From positions 3,276,501 to 3,340,500 of the forward strand of contig JABWDB010000013.1 in the NCBI GenBank assembly GCA_019614645.1: 64,000 nucleotides of DNA, written 5' to 3'. This stretch comes from Stratiolaelaps scimitus (taxonomy: Eukaryota > Arthropoda > Arachnida > Mesostigmata > Laelapidae). A program made the position numbers and the translations under genes. The stretch's first letter is position 1. The number at the start of each line of letters is the position of its first letter. A model generated the notes under the pieces. That model was not told the origin of the DNA and made no database searches. It saw nothing but the letters and a program-made list of their open reading frames with translations. Positions 1 to 12,700 of the stretch are shown piece after piece.

Positions 1-826
1 GGGCTACTCAACGCCAAAACACCTGCGAGGTGAAGGCTGCGGAACGGTACGCGGGCAGGCTCGACTGCGAGCCAACTATGGGAGCTGCTCCGGTGGTCTC
101 CACTGCGGCCACAACACCGACCGACTCCCGTAGGATTTCGCTGTCTTCGCAAAGCCGTACGTGCTACCGTAGCAGCAGCTACGGTACATAGCAGCCCTGT
201 GCTATTTGTTGTTAGTCGAAAGCTCTGTCAGATCACACGATTTTTGGCCAAGCTTCCACATCGGCAGGCAATAGCAAGTCAAACGCCTCACATAACAGCG
301 TTGAGTGACGGGTAAAGTGCCTTATGGTTTCAAGGAGATGCTTCGATTACGAACGTTGCACATTCTAGCTGCCTGTATTGGATGGTATTGACAGTTCCAG
401 GTTCTCACACAGGTACACACATCACACGCGTAGGATTGGTCACATTGAAATATTAGTATTATTATTATTATCATTTTGCACGGCTCGAGTTGTGGGTTAA
501 GGGTTGGATCGATGTTTTTGTTTTGGAAGCACAAAGATAAAGATTTTTCAATGCACGGCTGACCGCTCTCCTTTACGTTCACTGCTTCAATTTCTCTAGG
601 ACATTTCATTCATCTGTTATGAATTGGCCTTGGACAATTTTTATGCGGGCGTTGCTGTTTCGTTAGCATACATGTTGATGCTCATTGGTACGTGGTTATG
701 GTTCGCCGAGATTAACACGTCGGATTTGTTGTTTTATATTTCAGAGTTGATACGTAGCCTGTGCACACGGTTACCGTTGGCTGCCGCTACCTTCTCCACT
801 GCTTGGGAGAAGATATCAAGAAAAGT
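1..826. other. No gene recognised; mixed-composition flank
   Basis: The first 300 bases are moderately GC-rich; the rest is AT-richer. The short open frames on both strands have no recognisable domain, no initiation context worth noting and no neighbouring exon signals. A short ATT run sits near 453-472. I see nothing else that I can support. Confidence 0.5.
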
Positions 827-921
827 TATTTATTGAAATAATCCTTTGGCCCTCAGCACTAATCGAACCTCACCAGCAAATTGGCTGATGCAATGTACTG
901 ACTGTTCCATCCCATCTACTT
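827..921 (-). repeat. SINE-like repeat, family D, copy 1 (fragment)
   Basis: On the minus strand this ends in a CAATAAA-containing tail preceded by AAAGGATT. The same order of short conserved blocks (a tail of the form AAAGGATT-n-TTCAATAAA, then CTCAGCAC on the plus strand, then CTGTTCCATC) recurs at 45892-46030. A degenerate GGTTCGA box II-like motif lies on the minus strand near 866. That is seen directly. That it is a SINE is inference from the B-box-like motif and its dispersed occurrence. The upstream limit is uncertain. Confidence 0.45.
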
Positions 922-1374
922 GGAAAAATATAATTTGATGGCTTAATTTCGATGGCAAAAGTGAAGGGCACGGTATCAATATGCATCTTTGTTGTTGTTA
1001 TCAAGAGGTATGCTTGTGTATCCGAGAGATAGGTTGAAACCAGCATCCTGAATTGGTGGCAAGAACGCCGGTAGGAGACCTTTGAATAAAATTGAATATT
1101 CAATCCAAAGACGTAAAATCACAGACAGAATCACATAATGATATTTAATCAGATGTCTTCGAACCAGATTCACTTCATTGCAGTATCAACTATCTTCGAA
1201 CTGGCATTCTCGATGGTGAAGGAGGCTTGAATGGGCTACTTCATTCGACCTCTGGCCCAACCAGAATGCATGTCATGTCCACTATCCGCGGTAATCATGA
1301 GAGAGACTTAACAATATTCTAGCGTATTCGGTCGAATGCAGCACCACGATAGATGTACGGTGCGCAATCAGACG
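922..1374. other. No gene recognised
   Basis: Unremarkable sequence between the family D repeat and the first GC-rich block. Short frames on both strands show no known domain. Confidence 0.4.
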
Positions 1375-3447
1375 GAGAACACGGATGAAAGCTGAGCGAT
1401 TTTCGGTAGCGCCGCACGTCGACGTCGTCAACGATCACGGCTGGTTACCTGCCACTCTATGTGGTGGGATCCGTCACTCACTCGGCCACAGCCATCCTAA
1501 TCGGTCGAAGCACAGGTCTCTCGTTCTCATCTCGTGTATCCCGTATCTTCATTTACCTGCTCCTCTCACCCCTCGCCACCCACATCCCCGAAGAGCGTCA
1601 TCTCGTTGCTCACCTTCCAGCTTTGCTTGCGTCCGCCATCCGTTAACGTAACACAACACTAAGAGGTGTATGTAAGCGTGTTTCATTTGAGCCCATCATT
1701 AGCAAAGATCAACGCGGAGTTGCGTGAAGCGCGCCACAGCAGCAACAACGTGGGACCGCTGTGGAAAGTGCCGCTGGCCACGTTCTCTCGTCTGGCACAG
1801 CTAGAACTTGGTGCAAGAACGGGCCCAGCAACGGGATGTGGCTGTCTTCCTTCAGCACTCGAGCTCGTGTTAGCCACCGTTTAGCTACTTTTGTCTATCT
1901 GCCGTCGCTCTGGGCCTGCCTCCCTGCCGGGCCCCTGGTATGGTCATACTGCTTGCATGCGTTGTGCTTGTGGACGAAGACAGCTGCTGACCCGCTTCCG
2001 TTAGTTCATTTGTCCTAAACATCCTATCGTCTCTCTGTCGGTAGGTTCGTCCGATTGCGTTCAGCTACCCGACCGGCCAACTAGATATCTTGATAGATAC
2101 ATTAACAGCGAAGGTGGCGGCTGGCAGACAACACAGCCTGTTGCCGGACGGTAAACCGGCCCGTCTGCGGCTCAAGCGGAAGTCATCGCACCTTAGTCAA
2201 CCCTCGATCCCACACCATTTTATGCCAAGGAGCTAGCTCCTCGTTCCCGCACACGATCCCCACGATATTCGCGTATACTCGCAGGGCTACTCGCTTCCTG
2301 CTACCCGTCGTTTGGCTTCAGGAGTATGAACGGTCGGCACCTCGAGCCTTCGGGCACAGAGCAGACGCGGTCAGACCGTCCACAGGAGGGGAAACTAGAG
2401 GGCTGGCTGAGCAAACGGGCCGGGGGTTGGTGGCGGGGCGAGGTGCGCGGGAGCGCGGAGTGAAGGTGAAGTGAATTCAACTTGAGTGGCTCCCCACGGC
2501 TCTCGTCCTTCTCCAACTATCAGGACTCAGCTCAAGCGCCTGCCTCGTTCTTCACTAACTCTGAAGGCGGCGGCCCCAGCCGCACGAAGGTATTACCTAC
2601 CTCGCTCAAACCCTCATGCGCCGTTTCTCGTTTGCCTCGCTGGCTCCTTCTCTACGCCACGCAACCAGCCTTACTTAGGAAGCGCCAGTCTTTCCATACT
2701 CACATTCGCACCGAGAGAAATACCGTTTCCACCGTTGGCGCTTGCACCGGGCCCGGTTCTGAGGAGGAGCCCTCGCCGCTGAGCCCTATGAGGATGGAAG
2801 GCTCTCGTGTCGACTCCTTTACCACCACATTGCTTGCGTTGCCTCTGCTCTACGTACATACGTCTGACCCTACAGATCTTCTACAGTTCTACTCATTCAT
2901 TCATTCAGTCGTCGAAAGGGTTAAATTGCCTGTTGCGGCGTCATGCGGGGAGCTCGCTGGCGTAGTTGTCATTGTCGAGTCGACGAATACCATGGAATAT
3001 CTACAATACGGCAAGGTCTTCAACGTTTTAATTCACGGTCCCGAAGCCCCGCACAAACTAAGCTCTGAATCCACTTAGGCCAATCATGTGTGTTTATGTT
3101 TATCCCAATACATCTCAAGCTGTATGACACGGATCGCCAAGGAACCGATTCGAGAACTAACCGCTGTAACGACAAAGAGACTGCTCCAATGGGAAGCCCT
3201 AGCAACATATGACGAGCACCGAGGCTATGAATGATCAAGAATCTTCTCTGCGCTTGTCGTAGCGCATGAATAGCTGTGTTGCTCATCACGTACATAAATT
3301 CATGTGAGCATGAGGTATCCATCACGTGCATTTGAGTGATGTTCTCGCAAGCGATTGTCCTTTGAGGAAAGCCACATGTCTTAGAGACGAAAGCTGACCA
3401 CGGGTGCTCTGCAAGTCGCTGAGATCAACAAATATGTCTGACATAGC

Positions 3448-3473
3448 AAGAGAGAGAGAGAGCGAGAGAGAGA
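3448..3473. repeat. GA microsatellite
   Basis: Imperfect (AG)n tract with one CG interruption. One of many GA/CT tracts in the window. Confidence 0.9.
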
Positions 3474-5463
3474 CTATACTTATCGCGTATTTTTGTCGTA
3501 AACCCCATCATTTCATTGGTTCAGAGCAAAGGCTACACATAACATCTCCTACGGTAATCCGTGCTATATGAAAACGGTGACCTTCGCAAACATGCGCACT
3601 CTATTACAATTACATTTGCTAAGAAAGTAACCTTGTCAATAGGCTTATTATTCAGCTGGGAACCTGAACTGGAATAGGTTTCCCTCAGGTTTTGTGTTGA
3701 CGCCTTCGATCATCATAACAGCGTTTTCTAACAGTCAAGGAGCAAAGGAAGTCACCCAAACACTCGGAGAAAGCGGAGTTCCAAGACAAATTCTTCCAAA
3801 CTATTGCGGCAAATTTTATGACGAGTATTGACTACCGTGTCTGGCATTCGACCGACTGTTTCTGGTCATTTTTACTCAAATTGTGGGAGCATCTCGAGTT
3901 CCGTTGCAAAGCCCGTCAGCCCGTGCATCTGTTGAGACGGTGGTTCGTCTCTACGGCGAACGGCGATGGTGGTGGCTATAGCGCGGAGCTATTGCCCCCG
4001 AAACTGCCTAATGCTTTCTCCGAAGAGGGTCCACTCCATCCTAAGCAGTTAGCACTCGCTTGCTGCCAGCAGTTCGTTGCCCGGCCAGCGGTCCAAACAG
4101 CAGAGGCTAAGCAAACGGCTAGCGGTTGTTCTTCACGACTGGCCGGTGTCCCCATGCATATGCCCGTGGCCCTGTCCTGTATTTGCCCTCACCTAGACGA
4201 AACCGCTTACCTACCTCTAGCCTTGAGAGCTCAGCCAACTCAAGCGCAGTGACTCTACGTCCGGACCGAGTCTCGTTTGGAGCCATCTACAATAGCAGTT
4301 AGCGGCCAGTTATTGAAGGCAACGAGCCACTGCTGCAGAAGCAGTGGCAAGCTGAGATAGGCTAGGTGGGAGAGGAGTATTCAGCCGGTTCTGGCTCGCG
4401 ACTTCTACCTGTTGGCGACGACAGCGGCAGAACTAGTTGCTGTGGTCGCTGTGAAAGTAACATCCGTTAGCAGGCAGCTAGCGGCACAGAGTAGGGCGAA
4501 TACAGTGGTACCCGGTCACACCGCACCGTACCAGTCAGTGTGGTTCGCGCAGTCTGTGCAGTGAAGAGAGTTCCGCTTCGGCGTTGCCACCACTTTCTCC
4601 TCACTTCCCAGAGGTATCGCCTACTTTACATACAGCAGCAGCAGCAGCATTGACAGCGTCAGTAGCACAGTACCCGCGTAGCAGTAGCAGCAGCAGCAAC
4701 AGCAGAAGGTTCGGTTGTAGCAACAGGAGAAACGGTAGCAGTGTGGTCTTCAGGTCGAGCAGAGGGTTGTGGAGAGACGGCCGAGTCTTGGGGGCGTGAG
4801 GGTGAATATGGAACTACAAGGCAACGAACCGACGAAGCGTCCAGCCATCCGGCCAACCAACGGGCGAACGTGGGATGGTGACATACAGTAGTGGATTGTT
4901 GGTATAAAAATGCATCGGAGAGCGGGAACGTTGCATAGGAACGAGCGGACAGCGTTTGTCCGAGTGAGGCAAGGGGCTCGGGCTGAGCCATTCCGAGCTC
5001 ACCGGCCGGCGATACGTAGCTCCTGGCGGATCCTCACCGGGCGCCCGCACCGCCAGCAGCGGCTCGCCCTCCTGGGTTCCCCGCGGCTGTGCCCCGGGTG
5101 AATATATATCTGGCAGCGGGAGTATCTTCGTTGTTATTTGTACACTCGGCCCATGACAGTCCGCTTGGTGGGTGAGCATACCCCTTCTCGCTGGTGGTCC
5201 CTGTCCACTGTTAGCGGGATGAATCATCGAGCACAAGAATAGACAGATATACAGGCCAACACACATACGGAGCAGGGGGCTGCCTACTGACGGTCGGACA
5301 ACGGACGAACGTACCACCGAATGAAAACGAAGCAACCGACCGGCCGGCCGGTTGTTGCGGGAGACAAGAGGGCCATCAGCCACCAACCAGCGGTAGCAGC
5401 ACTATGCGTACTCCCACTACGCTACTATTCTTCTCCCTTGGTTTGTTCTTTATCGAGGCCATT

Positions 5464-5484
5464 GCAGCAGCAGCAGCAGCAGCA
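5464..5484. repeat. CAG microsatellite
   Basis: Seven tandem CAG/GCA units in a GC-rich block. In one plus frame they read as alanine and in another as glutamine, so there is no sign which, if any, is translated. Confidence 0.85.
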
Positions 5485-5700
5485 ACAGTGGCACAAGCAC
5501 AGTCGGCGTATGCAGTAGGTCGTCCAGCGTCACCGGTATGCGAGCACGCCAGTGCTCCAATGCTCCTCGAGTCCGCTGTGGCCTTTTTCTCTGCCTCTCA
5601 CCCTCTCATCTTACTACTTACGAAGCACTCCTTTGCCCTGCGCACAGCACGGACTAATATACTCATAGGTATACTCTATACTTGAAGCAAATACCCATAC

Positions 5701-7913
5701 CCCCCCTTCTACACGAGGCCCGATGCAATGGATACAACGCGGGCTCGTCGTTATCAAAACATCGAGTGTCTACCGACCTCGGTCAATAGACAATTACTTG
5801 TTCATTCTCATTATGCAGAGAGGTGCATTATGTCATGTAGAGGTATGGCAGGCTTGGTGGTAATTGTGTGATTAGGGGCTTTATTGGACATACTTTAATC
5901 TATGCTACTCTTATGGCAATACGCTTACGTACATTTGCTTCATTCAAGGTAACTCTTCACACAACGTGGCGAAACTCAACGTAACAAGTGGTTGTTAATC
6001 ACTTCTAATGCTGGAAGGCTTACTCAATATCAATGGGTCAGCGGGGACCCCTTTCGATGGGCTGCTTGTGACTGTATTCACCCATTAGCTCTAGCACTAA
6101 CCGAGTTGTTAGACAAGGTCACCTCTGATCCCAGCTATTCGATCCGAAAATCCTGCGCCCGGGAACCTTGGCGCGCCTGCTCAGTGGAAGACCCCTGCTT
6201 TGTTTTGAATTTTCATACTGATAGGTTTGAAATGAATAGTGTCTCCCTCCTCGAACAGTAATAAAATCCGTTCACTGCGCGGCACCTTGGCCACTGTCTA
6301 AAGAGTAGCGTTTTTCGTTGGACACTCAAACCCATCATGTGAGTTCAAACGGATTTCAATGCCAATATGGCCAAGAACTAGCACTATCCCACGCGGTACA
6401 CTGACTTGCTGAAGTACAGGAAATAATACCTAGTGGAAGCTCAGCTTCGCCGCTCTCTAAAATTACCGGGGCTAATCCTTCAGGAGACCATGAAATGGCC
6501 AGAGCAAAACCCTTACTGTCAAAGTGCTATGTAATTATCGCGGCCCTCAGCAGGCTTAAGGAAGTTGGTGTTCCGCGTGATGGTCTCGTCTTCGTGCACA
6601 AGGCGCTGCTTCTCCAATGATATGCTTTGCAGTCAAATCATTCAGAACCGCGATTTGAAAGCAACCTCTGGCAGACGCCGCAGGGTCCCGTACTCACCTC
6701 ACCCAAATCGCCCACAGTCGAAAAGATCTACAGGATCCGTCACCTGTGTCCTGCTTTCTTCTGAGATGTCGAAGGGCAGAATTTCATCGATGATCCCGTT
6801 CTCACTTGCACCTAACCGTCGCACGACCACGCTTGAAATAGTTGCTTATTGCTAACCAATCTAGCAGACGTGCTCTCGCACACCTCCCTGCCTTTGATCT
6901 GGGACTCCCACAGTCCATCGGAAAATTCGATCACTCGCCACATTTGGTTAACGATCCACGACAAACAAATGTAAATAAATAAAATGTATAAACCCCCAAA
7001 CAAGAGCCACCGAAACGATTTGCACCTCATTGTCGGACCGACAGACGGACGTCACGAGCTTTAATAAATACTATAGAATAGAATATTGCTATGAAAGATA
7101 ATGTGAAAATAATCATGCGATCTCTTGTGCAATAATGTGACACTCATTATACCATTATTTTTTTGCGACAAATTGCCTGTAAGTTAGTTAGGGTAGCCCA
7201 CGGTATTTAAGTACGTACAGGTTATGAGACTTCCGGCTTTGCGTCGAAATGCAGCTTGCTCACATTGGCTTTGTTGAAGTAGATGGATCATTGTAGTCGG
7301 CTGATGCTGATATTGAGCTTCAGAAGCAGTTGTATGTGCAGGGTAAATCTACTGAACAGCTTCTTCAATACCTCAACGTTTGAAGTTGGGCCTCATCTAG
7401 CTCGACTGAATACCGAAGCCCTTCTCCTGTTTTATCAAGTTATTTGTTGTTGAAACGACTAAATTTCTCTGGGGGCATTACCACTGAGTTTCACATTGGC
7501 AGCTCATGAGCTCTGTTCCTAACACTCAACGCCATGTTCTCTCTCCCATTGCTTAACTAATTGTCCTAGTGAGTGCTTTTATCTGTCCAATCTTCTTCGG
7601 CTTTATTTCCCATTTACTTGAAATCCGTTGAGGTTGCATAATCTTAGGTAGGTTAGATGCACCCTGAGCAAATCATTACGGTCGTTCCGGACGTTTGGGG
7701 CCCTATCTTCCTCCGGAATCCCACGTGGTGGCATGGAACGCTCAGGGCTTGTGGCCTTTGATAATTATATGCATGTATGTACTGTTATATACACCACCCG
7801 TGGCACGGACTAGTCTGTGGGAGAGACCCCTCGAGAAGGTTGGCCATGAGGACTACCGAGCCACCCAAGGTTTCGAAGGCAAAGGGGCACAAGAGATTAG
7901 ACGCTTGCAAGGG

Positions 7914-7918
<5 letters not shown>
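5701..7918. other. No gene recognised
   Basis: Medium-to-AT-rich sequence. The longest frames (for example 6565-6855 and 5992-6261 plus) show no known domain. No repeat longer than a few units stands out until the AT run at 7919. Confidence 0.4.

Positions 7919-7943
<25 letters not shown>
7919..7943. repeat. AT microsatellite (mariner target)
   Basis: (AT)n run directly abutting the mariner end at 7944. A TA-rich tract is the expected kind of insertion site for mariner elements, which duplicate a TA dinucleotide. Confidence 0.9.
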
Positions 7944-7944
<1 letters not shown>

Positions 7945-8705
7945 TAGGTTGGCACATAAGTAATCGGTATAAGCTTTAAATTGCTCTAGTTTGGACAGAA
8001 GAGTCGAATACGCTGAAACTTGGTGGGCTCATGGACTCATCTATTCCCCGTAGTTTTGTTTACCTCTTTGTTACCCGTCGCCAGTCGAATTTCAGGGCGA
8101 TCGAAATATGTAGATCAAAACGTGTCTGTCCGACATTGTCTTCTTCACTATTTTCATGCTGGAAAAAGTTCTGCTGAAACTGTGACAATCGTATGTGAAA
8201 CTGAGGACATAGGCGCTATATGGAAAGTGGTTCTAGTGCAAGGAACTTTGCAGGTGGTACACGAGAGACAGACGACGACGAATTGCTGGATCCCTTGAAT
8301 GAAAATGTGGGCCAGTCCATCCGAAAGCTTGCCGCTCAGCTGGGAGTAGTCCCTGGGAGTATGTCCCTGTAGTGCGTCGTCCACATGGGTTAGGAAAGGC
8401 GCAAAAAGAAAGAAGGTGGATCCCACATGAAACCAATACAAAATGCCAGAAAATGCCTTGTGTAAAATGCCAGAAGGGTTTTTCGTTCAAAATTGTCACA
8501 GGAGGTGAAAAATTGATATTCTACCATAATCCCCAATGCAAAAAGGAGTGGCTGGACCCAGAATTCATGGCCATAACGAAAGGTTGTTCATTTGGCCGGA
8601 TCAGGAACAACTGCTAAACAAACCTAGGGCAACGATCAATGCAGACCGTTACACAAGACAACTCAGCCGACTTAGCTGGCGAATTGACAGCAAACGACGG
8701 TGAAA
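7944..8705 (+). mobile_element. Mariner element, 3-prime truncated
   Basis: The left end, TTAGGTTGGCACATAAGTAA, has the form of a mariner terminal inverted repeat. Downstream, broken reading frames carry the order of a mariner transposase. First comes an N-terminal segment with HYFHAGKSSAET (about 8141-8180). Next is a second helix-turn-helix segment NENVGQSIRKLAAQLGV (about 8300-8350), then a WIPHE linker (about 8420-8434). The first catalytic block follows near 8488-8560. A remnant related to the DRY-x-QL segment ends near 8700. The second and third catalytic aspartate blocks and the right terminal repeat are not found. The element is a dead fragment. Confidence 0.8.
8080..8705 (+). pseudogene. 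Mariner transposase pseudogene
   Basis: The usual mariner motif around the first catalytic aspartate is TGDEKW. Here it reads TGGEKL, so the catalytic Asp is replaced by Gly. The coding region also changes frame several times and has an internal stop after GVVPGSMSL. No second (DNARPH) or third (SPDLxPSDY) catalytic motif follows. Known mariner transposases are about 340-350 residues, so roughly the C-terminal half is missing. It cannot encode an active enzyme. Confidence 0.75.
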
Positions 8706-9690
8706 GAGCAACAGACGGCGGTAGGTCTTACCGCAACTTTGACGATGCTGCTTCGTACTCTATCCAATCGTGACTACATATTATGATATATATGAAACAT
8801 TTGATGTCCCGTATGCCTGTATGAGATGTATAATATAATATACAAGGGTTCCAACTAAGCCTTGTAACGATAATCCTAAGTGCAATTCCAGAGTAATGCT
8901 CGCCGAATAGTAAGACCCACCAGGGCGCTCTGCCATGTCAAAGCAGCATTGAAAAAGCAAAATGAAGCAAATATTTAAACTGTAGATAGAGTTACCCGTT
9001 ACCATGAGGAACTACCAGTGGCAAAATATCTCACTTGGGGAAATATATTCTGCACCCTGAAATAGCCCCAACATAACAATATGTTACGAACATAGGATAC
9101 GTTTGTTATATGCCCATTATAAAGGCTGACTTTTTATATAGGCAGCTGAATCGAATGCATTTACAGCGAACACATCCTAAGTATAGCATCAAGCTTACGG
9201 GGGAATATTTAAACGACAAATTGTCCATTTTTCAGTGTCGTCCAATGCACGAAATTCTGTTCGAACGAGACTTGTAAAATCAGACGAATTTCGTTGTCTT
9301 ACGATAATATCGACAATTAGATAAATAGTAGTGATCGACGCCCAAGACGCCTCGCCACAATAAGTTTGCCATTGGCCTCGTACTATGTATACTCCGTTGC
9401 TATGAGTAGGTCGCCTTTTATTTCTTTCAATGCCGGCAGAAGGCAGAGTCAATTCAATTCACTCGGGCTCACGTTCGTGTGAGCTCAAGAAAGACAGCAA
9501 CCGTTATTACTGCATGGCTCCATGGCTTCGCTTGTTCCTAGAAAAATATTACGACGCTATAAATATCTAGGCTGGCTTTTCTCATGTTGGCCCATGGTGA
9601 CATAAAGCGAAGCAAAAACAAAAAAACACCAACCGAAAGTCCAAAGCAATGCCGAAAAAGGGGCTTGGCTATTGGGTATCATCTCGCCGT
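8706..9690. other. No gene recognised; AT-richer
   Basis: AT-leaning sequence after the mariner fragment. No second mariner terminus is visible where one would be expected. Short frames show no known domain. Confidence 0.4.
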
Positions 9691-10746
9691 GTGTTTAGTG
9701 TTTTGAGGTAGGAGGCCCCAAAAACACACGACCTCTCCTCGAGCACGTGAACACACGAATCAGGAACGGGACCAACGGCAGAAGCAACATATTGAAAGAT
9801 GTGTTGTGGCGGCGTCGGAACCAGGCACCGTTCATCCCCCGAGGCCGATCATCAAATGTCAACGGTGTCAATTGAGGCGGTGGCGGCGGGTCGGCACGGG
9901 CGATCGGCTGGTTGGACGGTCCGACAACAGGGCGCGACAACCGTTTGCCACCACTCGTTCGACGAGAGGCCAAGGGTATCATCTTTCAGATCCTTCCTGA
10001 AGAGGAGCCTTCTCTCTCTGCGCGGGCTTTGGAAGGGGCCTTCGAACTGCCGCCGCCTCCTCCGGCCGCTCCGCTCTGAGTAGTGAGGCCCGCATCGCGC
10101 ATCTATCTATACTCGGCGGTGACTGTTTGGCGAAATTCGGCAAGGCCCATTCAATTCGGGACGTCCTCTAGCCTCTGGCTTCCATCGGCTGGCGGTCGGT
10201 GTTGATCGACGACACCGTGGTCTGCGTCCAGACACCAGACGCACACACACACGATCGTAGTCATATTGGAGAGTAACCTTATTGTAGTTTACCGAGGCGA
10301 TGAACATTGTAATAGTAGCTGCAGCAGCAATACTGCAGGTGGTGGTGGTGGTGTCGAGGTGGCGCCTAAGAGGAGTAGAGGAACGCTGGAAAACGACGAG
10401 GCAGGTTATCGCGCAAATCGTTGAACAGTCGAATAAGAGACTAGTCCATTGAGACGCGCATCAAGATCGAGTCGTCATTTAGTGCCCCGAATCCTATCGT
10501 AATCCATAGTAGATATACATATGGTGGTATTGAGAGGCTCAACAGGTCCAGTGCTGAAGTATCGGATTCAATAAGAAAGCAGCTAATATCTGCTTCGGTG
10601 GTTGGTGGCAACACTAACTCGCGGCAGAGAAAACAGTCTCCGTCACAAGATTGCCAGCTTATGTACTTTTATACAGTGTGACAATACAACCGAAATTGTC
10701 ACCTTGTTGAGCCAAAGAGGAGTTCTATTCGAGGCTCAGCGGAGGC

Positions 10747-10748
<2 letters not shown>
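9691..10748. other. GC-rich block; no gene recognised
   Basis: GC-rich between about 9690 and 10480, with GGC and GGT runs near 9870-9890 and 10333-10352. Overlapping short frames occur without a recognisable domain. Confidence 0.4.

Positions 10749-10786
<38 letters not shown>
10749..10786. repeat. AT microsatellite
   Basis: About 19 uninterrupted AT units. Confidence 0.95.
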
Positions 10787-10789
<3 letters not shown>

Positions 10790-12099
10790 CCTATTAACAA
10801 TAACGGGGTGGTCGATCTTTCAACAATAGGGCAACCTTTACTATATAAAACAAATATCATTGCCCTTTGACAATAACGCTAAACTCCTTCTTCGCTCCGG
10901 GTGGCTAATCGCTTTCGACATAGAATATCAATTCATAGCTAAACAGCAATTAGCTGGGCAGTAAGGCCATCAAGTAAGGTCAAGAGATTCTACAGAAGAA
11001 ATATCTCCAATTACCGTGCTGTCCAGACCTCTCATGATTGCCTCTCAAGGCTTTCATCAAACCTTGACTTGGCTAGCACTCGTATGTGCACTGTGCTGAT
11101 GGTTCTCCAGGACACGCAGACACAACAACGTGACAGCCAGGGCACTGAATGGGTCGGTGAGGCAGCCCCGTCAAGCGTCATTCACCATGACGCCACTCGA
11201 CCACTACGGCCTGATGCAACGACGTGGGGGGAGGCGCAACCGGAAGGGGTGTTGCATCCTGTATCTAGATCTAGCAGTCAGCCAGGCCCGGTCAAAGGCG
11301 GGACCACACAGCGGCGAAGCGGCTGTGTAGGCAACGAACTCTGCAACAAGACAACGCTCAGAAGTAAGAGGCACCCAGATAGTAAGAAGGCTTCGGCGCG
11401 CCCCAGCCAAATTAGAAGCAATCCGCAAACGTTACGAGCACGGCCTGACGGCAATGTCCGTCCGACCGTCGACTACCCGGGAACGAGTGGAACAAATGCG
11501 CAGAGTCTGGGTGGGTTTGGCGGGACCGCCGTCCCTTTGAGCTCGAGCCCACCGTGCCCAGCTCCGCTACCGACCCCCATCTCATTGCATCTGTCTCCAT
11601 GCCCCTCTTATGTGGAAGACCACAAAGCCGAGCTTGATGGTGACGCGTCCCCAAGGAGCACTTCGTAAAAAGGAAGTTCTTCCCGTTGCTTTCAACAAAC
11701 TGTGCACTGCAGAGTTGTCGGAGCCGGTCTCTTCCGTTTCTAATAGCTTGTTTCCAGGAGCTAACTCTATTTGTACAGTAGATTTAATCGTGAACGTCTG
11801 CCATAGTTCAGCACGTTGATGCAAAGCTTTAACATTAAGGAATTATCAAAAAGACTCCCATAGTACTGGTGCTTCCCTACTACCTCGGTACTAATATGAA
11901 ATGCTTAGGTATAAAATGAACTACATATGGTCATCTAAAATAATCATCAGACCCATTTAACAAGTTATACTTGTTACAGCCACGTGTGGATACGTTAGCC
12001 GCCAGGATCCACGCTTCTCAATACTATCGAGGTTCTGATTTGTTCGTATTGACGGATCTTGGACTGAACTCTCGACCAAAGCCACGAACCAACGAAGCT
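10787..12099. other. No gene recognised
   Basis: Includes a plus frame at 11069-11668 (199 codons from a TTG) with a proline/serine-rich, low-complexity composition and no known domain. Otherwise nothing is supported. Confidence 0.35.
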
Positions 12100-12179
12100 A
12101 CTCGAGACATAACTTTTTTTTTTTTTTTTTTTCGAGCTGACCCTCAGCTGTTCCCCTGTGTGACACTCGAGACATAACT
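12100..12179 (-). repeat. SINE family B tail fragment with target-site duplication
   Basis: The insert (12115-12164) is only the 3-prime end of SINE family B on the minus strand. It holds the GTCACACAGGGGAACAG segment, the GCTGA-GGG-TCAGC hairpin, CTCG, then 19 A (seen as T 12114-12132). It is bounded by a perfect 15 bp direct repeat, ACTCGAGACATAACT, at 12100-12114 and 12165-12179. A perfect duplication and a pure A-tail indicate a recent, severely 5-prime-truncated retroposition by target-primed reverse transcription. Confidence 0.85.
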
Positions 12180-12700
12180 ACAGAAACTAATATCAAAGCC
12201 ATATGCCTCATTTCGCTTTGCGATATCGGGACAGTGTGAGTGCGGTACAAATTTAATGTCCTATGTCATTTGCAGGGGAGTTGTAGGCATTCTCTCCATC
12301 GAATGTAAATAGATGTGATTTCATCTTTGTTCAAAACTCGTCCATGCAAATGTAGGCACGGGTACCGAACTACAAGAAGCTGGCCGTTTCGGCGATACGC
12401 TAACCTTTTCTGAGTTTTGACTAGTTGGTAATCATCGTTTATACTTTTATACTATGATATTTTTCGATAGACCAGGCTATTCTCTTTTCGAGAATTCAGA
12501 CGGAGTCCTATCATGTTATATATGATACAACAGAGGGTCGCAAACGTGATAAACGCTTATTGCGAAAACGTTCGACTTGCACCTGTGTGGTTCAATCACT
12601 ACTAAACTGTAGTGACAACACGTGCAGCGACGTCAATACCGATTGTGACATCTGACCAAGACCTAGGTTAACTCGGACTAAAGGCTACCGTCACGTTAGT
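12180..12700. other. No gene recognised
   Basis: AT-leaning sequence with no notable repeat or domain. Confidence 0.4.

Larger units (their letters stand above)
1375..5700. other. GC-rich block with triplet repeats; no gene recognised
   Basis: GC-rich, CpG-containing sequence, broken by an AT-richer middle near 3080-3800. CAG/CTG runs lie at about 4633-4650, 4681-4705 and 5464-5484. A GA tract lies at 3448-3473. Many overlapping open frames of 60-200 codons occur in all frames, as expected when GC-rich DNA has few stops. None shows a recognisable domain or a consistent amino-acid pattern. One frame (5404-5685 plus) begins with a hydrophobic, signal-peptide-like stretch, but this lies over a CAG run and ends without other support. 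Possible untranslated exons or regulatory DNA cannot be excluded. Confidence 0.4.

Noticed and set aside
5404..5685. Signal-peptide-like open frame starting with ATG
   Set aside because: The hydrophobic start runs into polyalanine encoded by a CAG run, there is no mature domain, and neighbouring frames are equally open.
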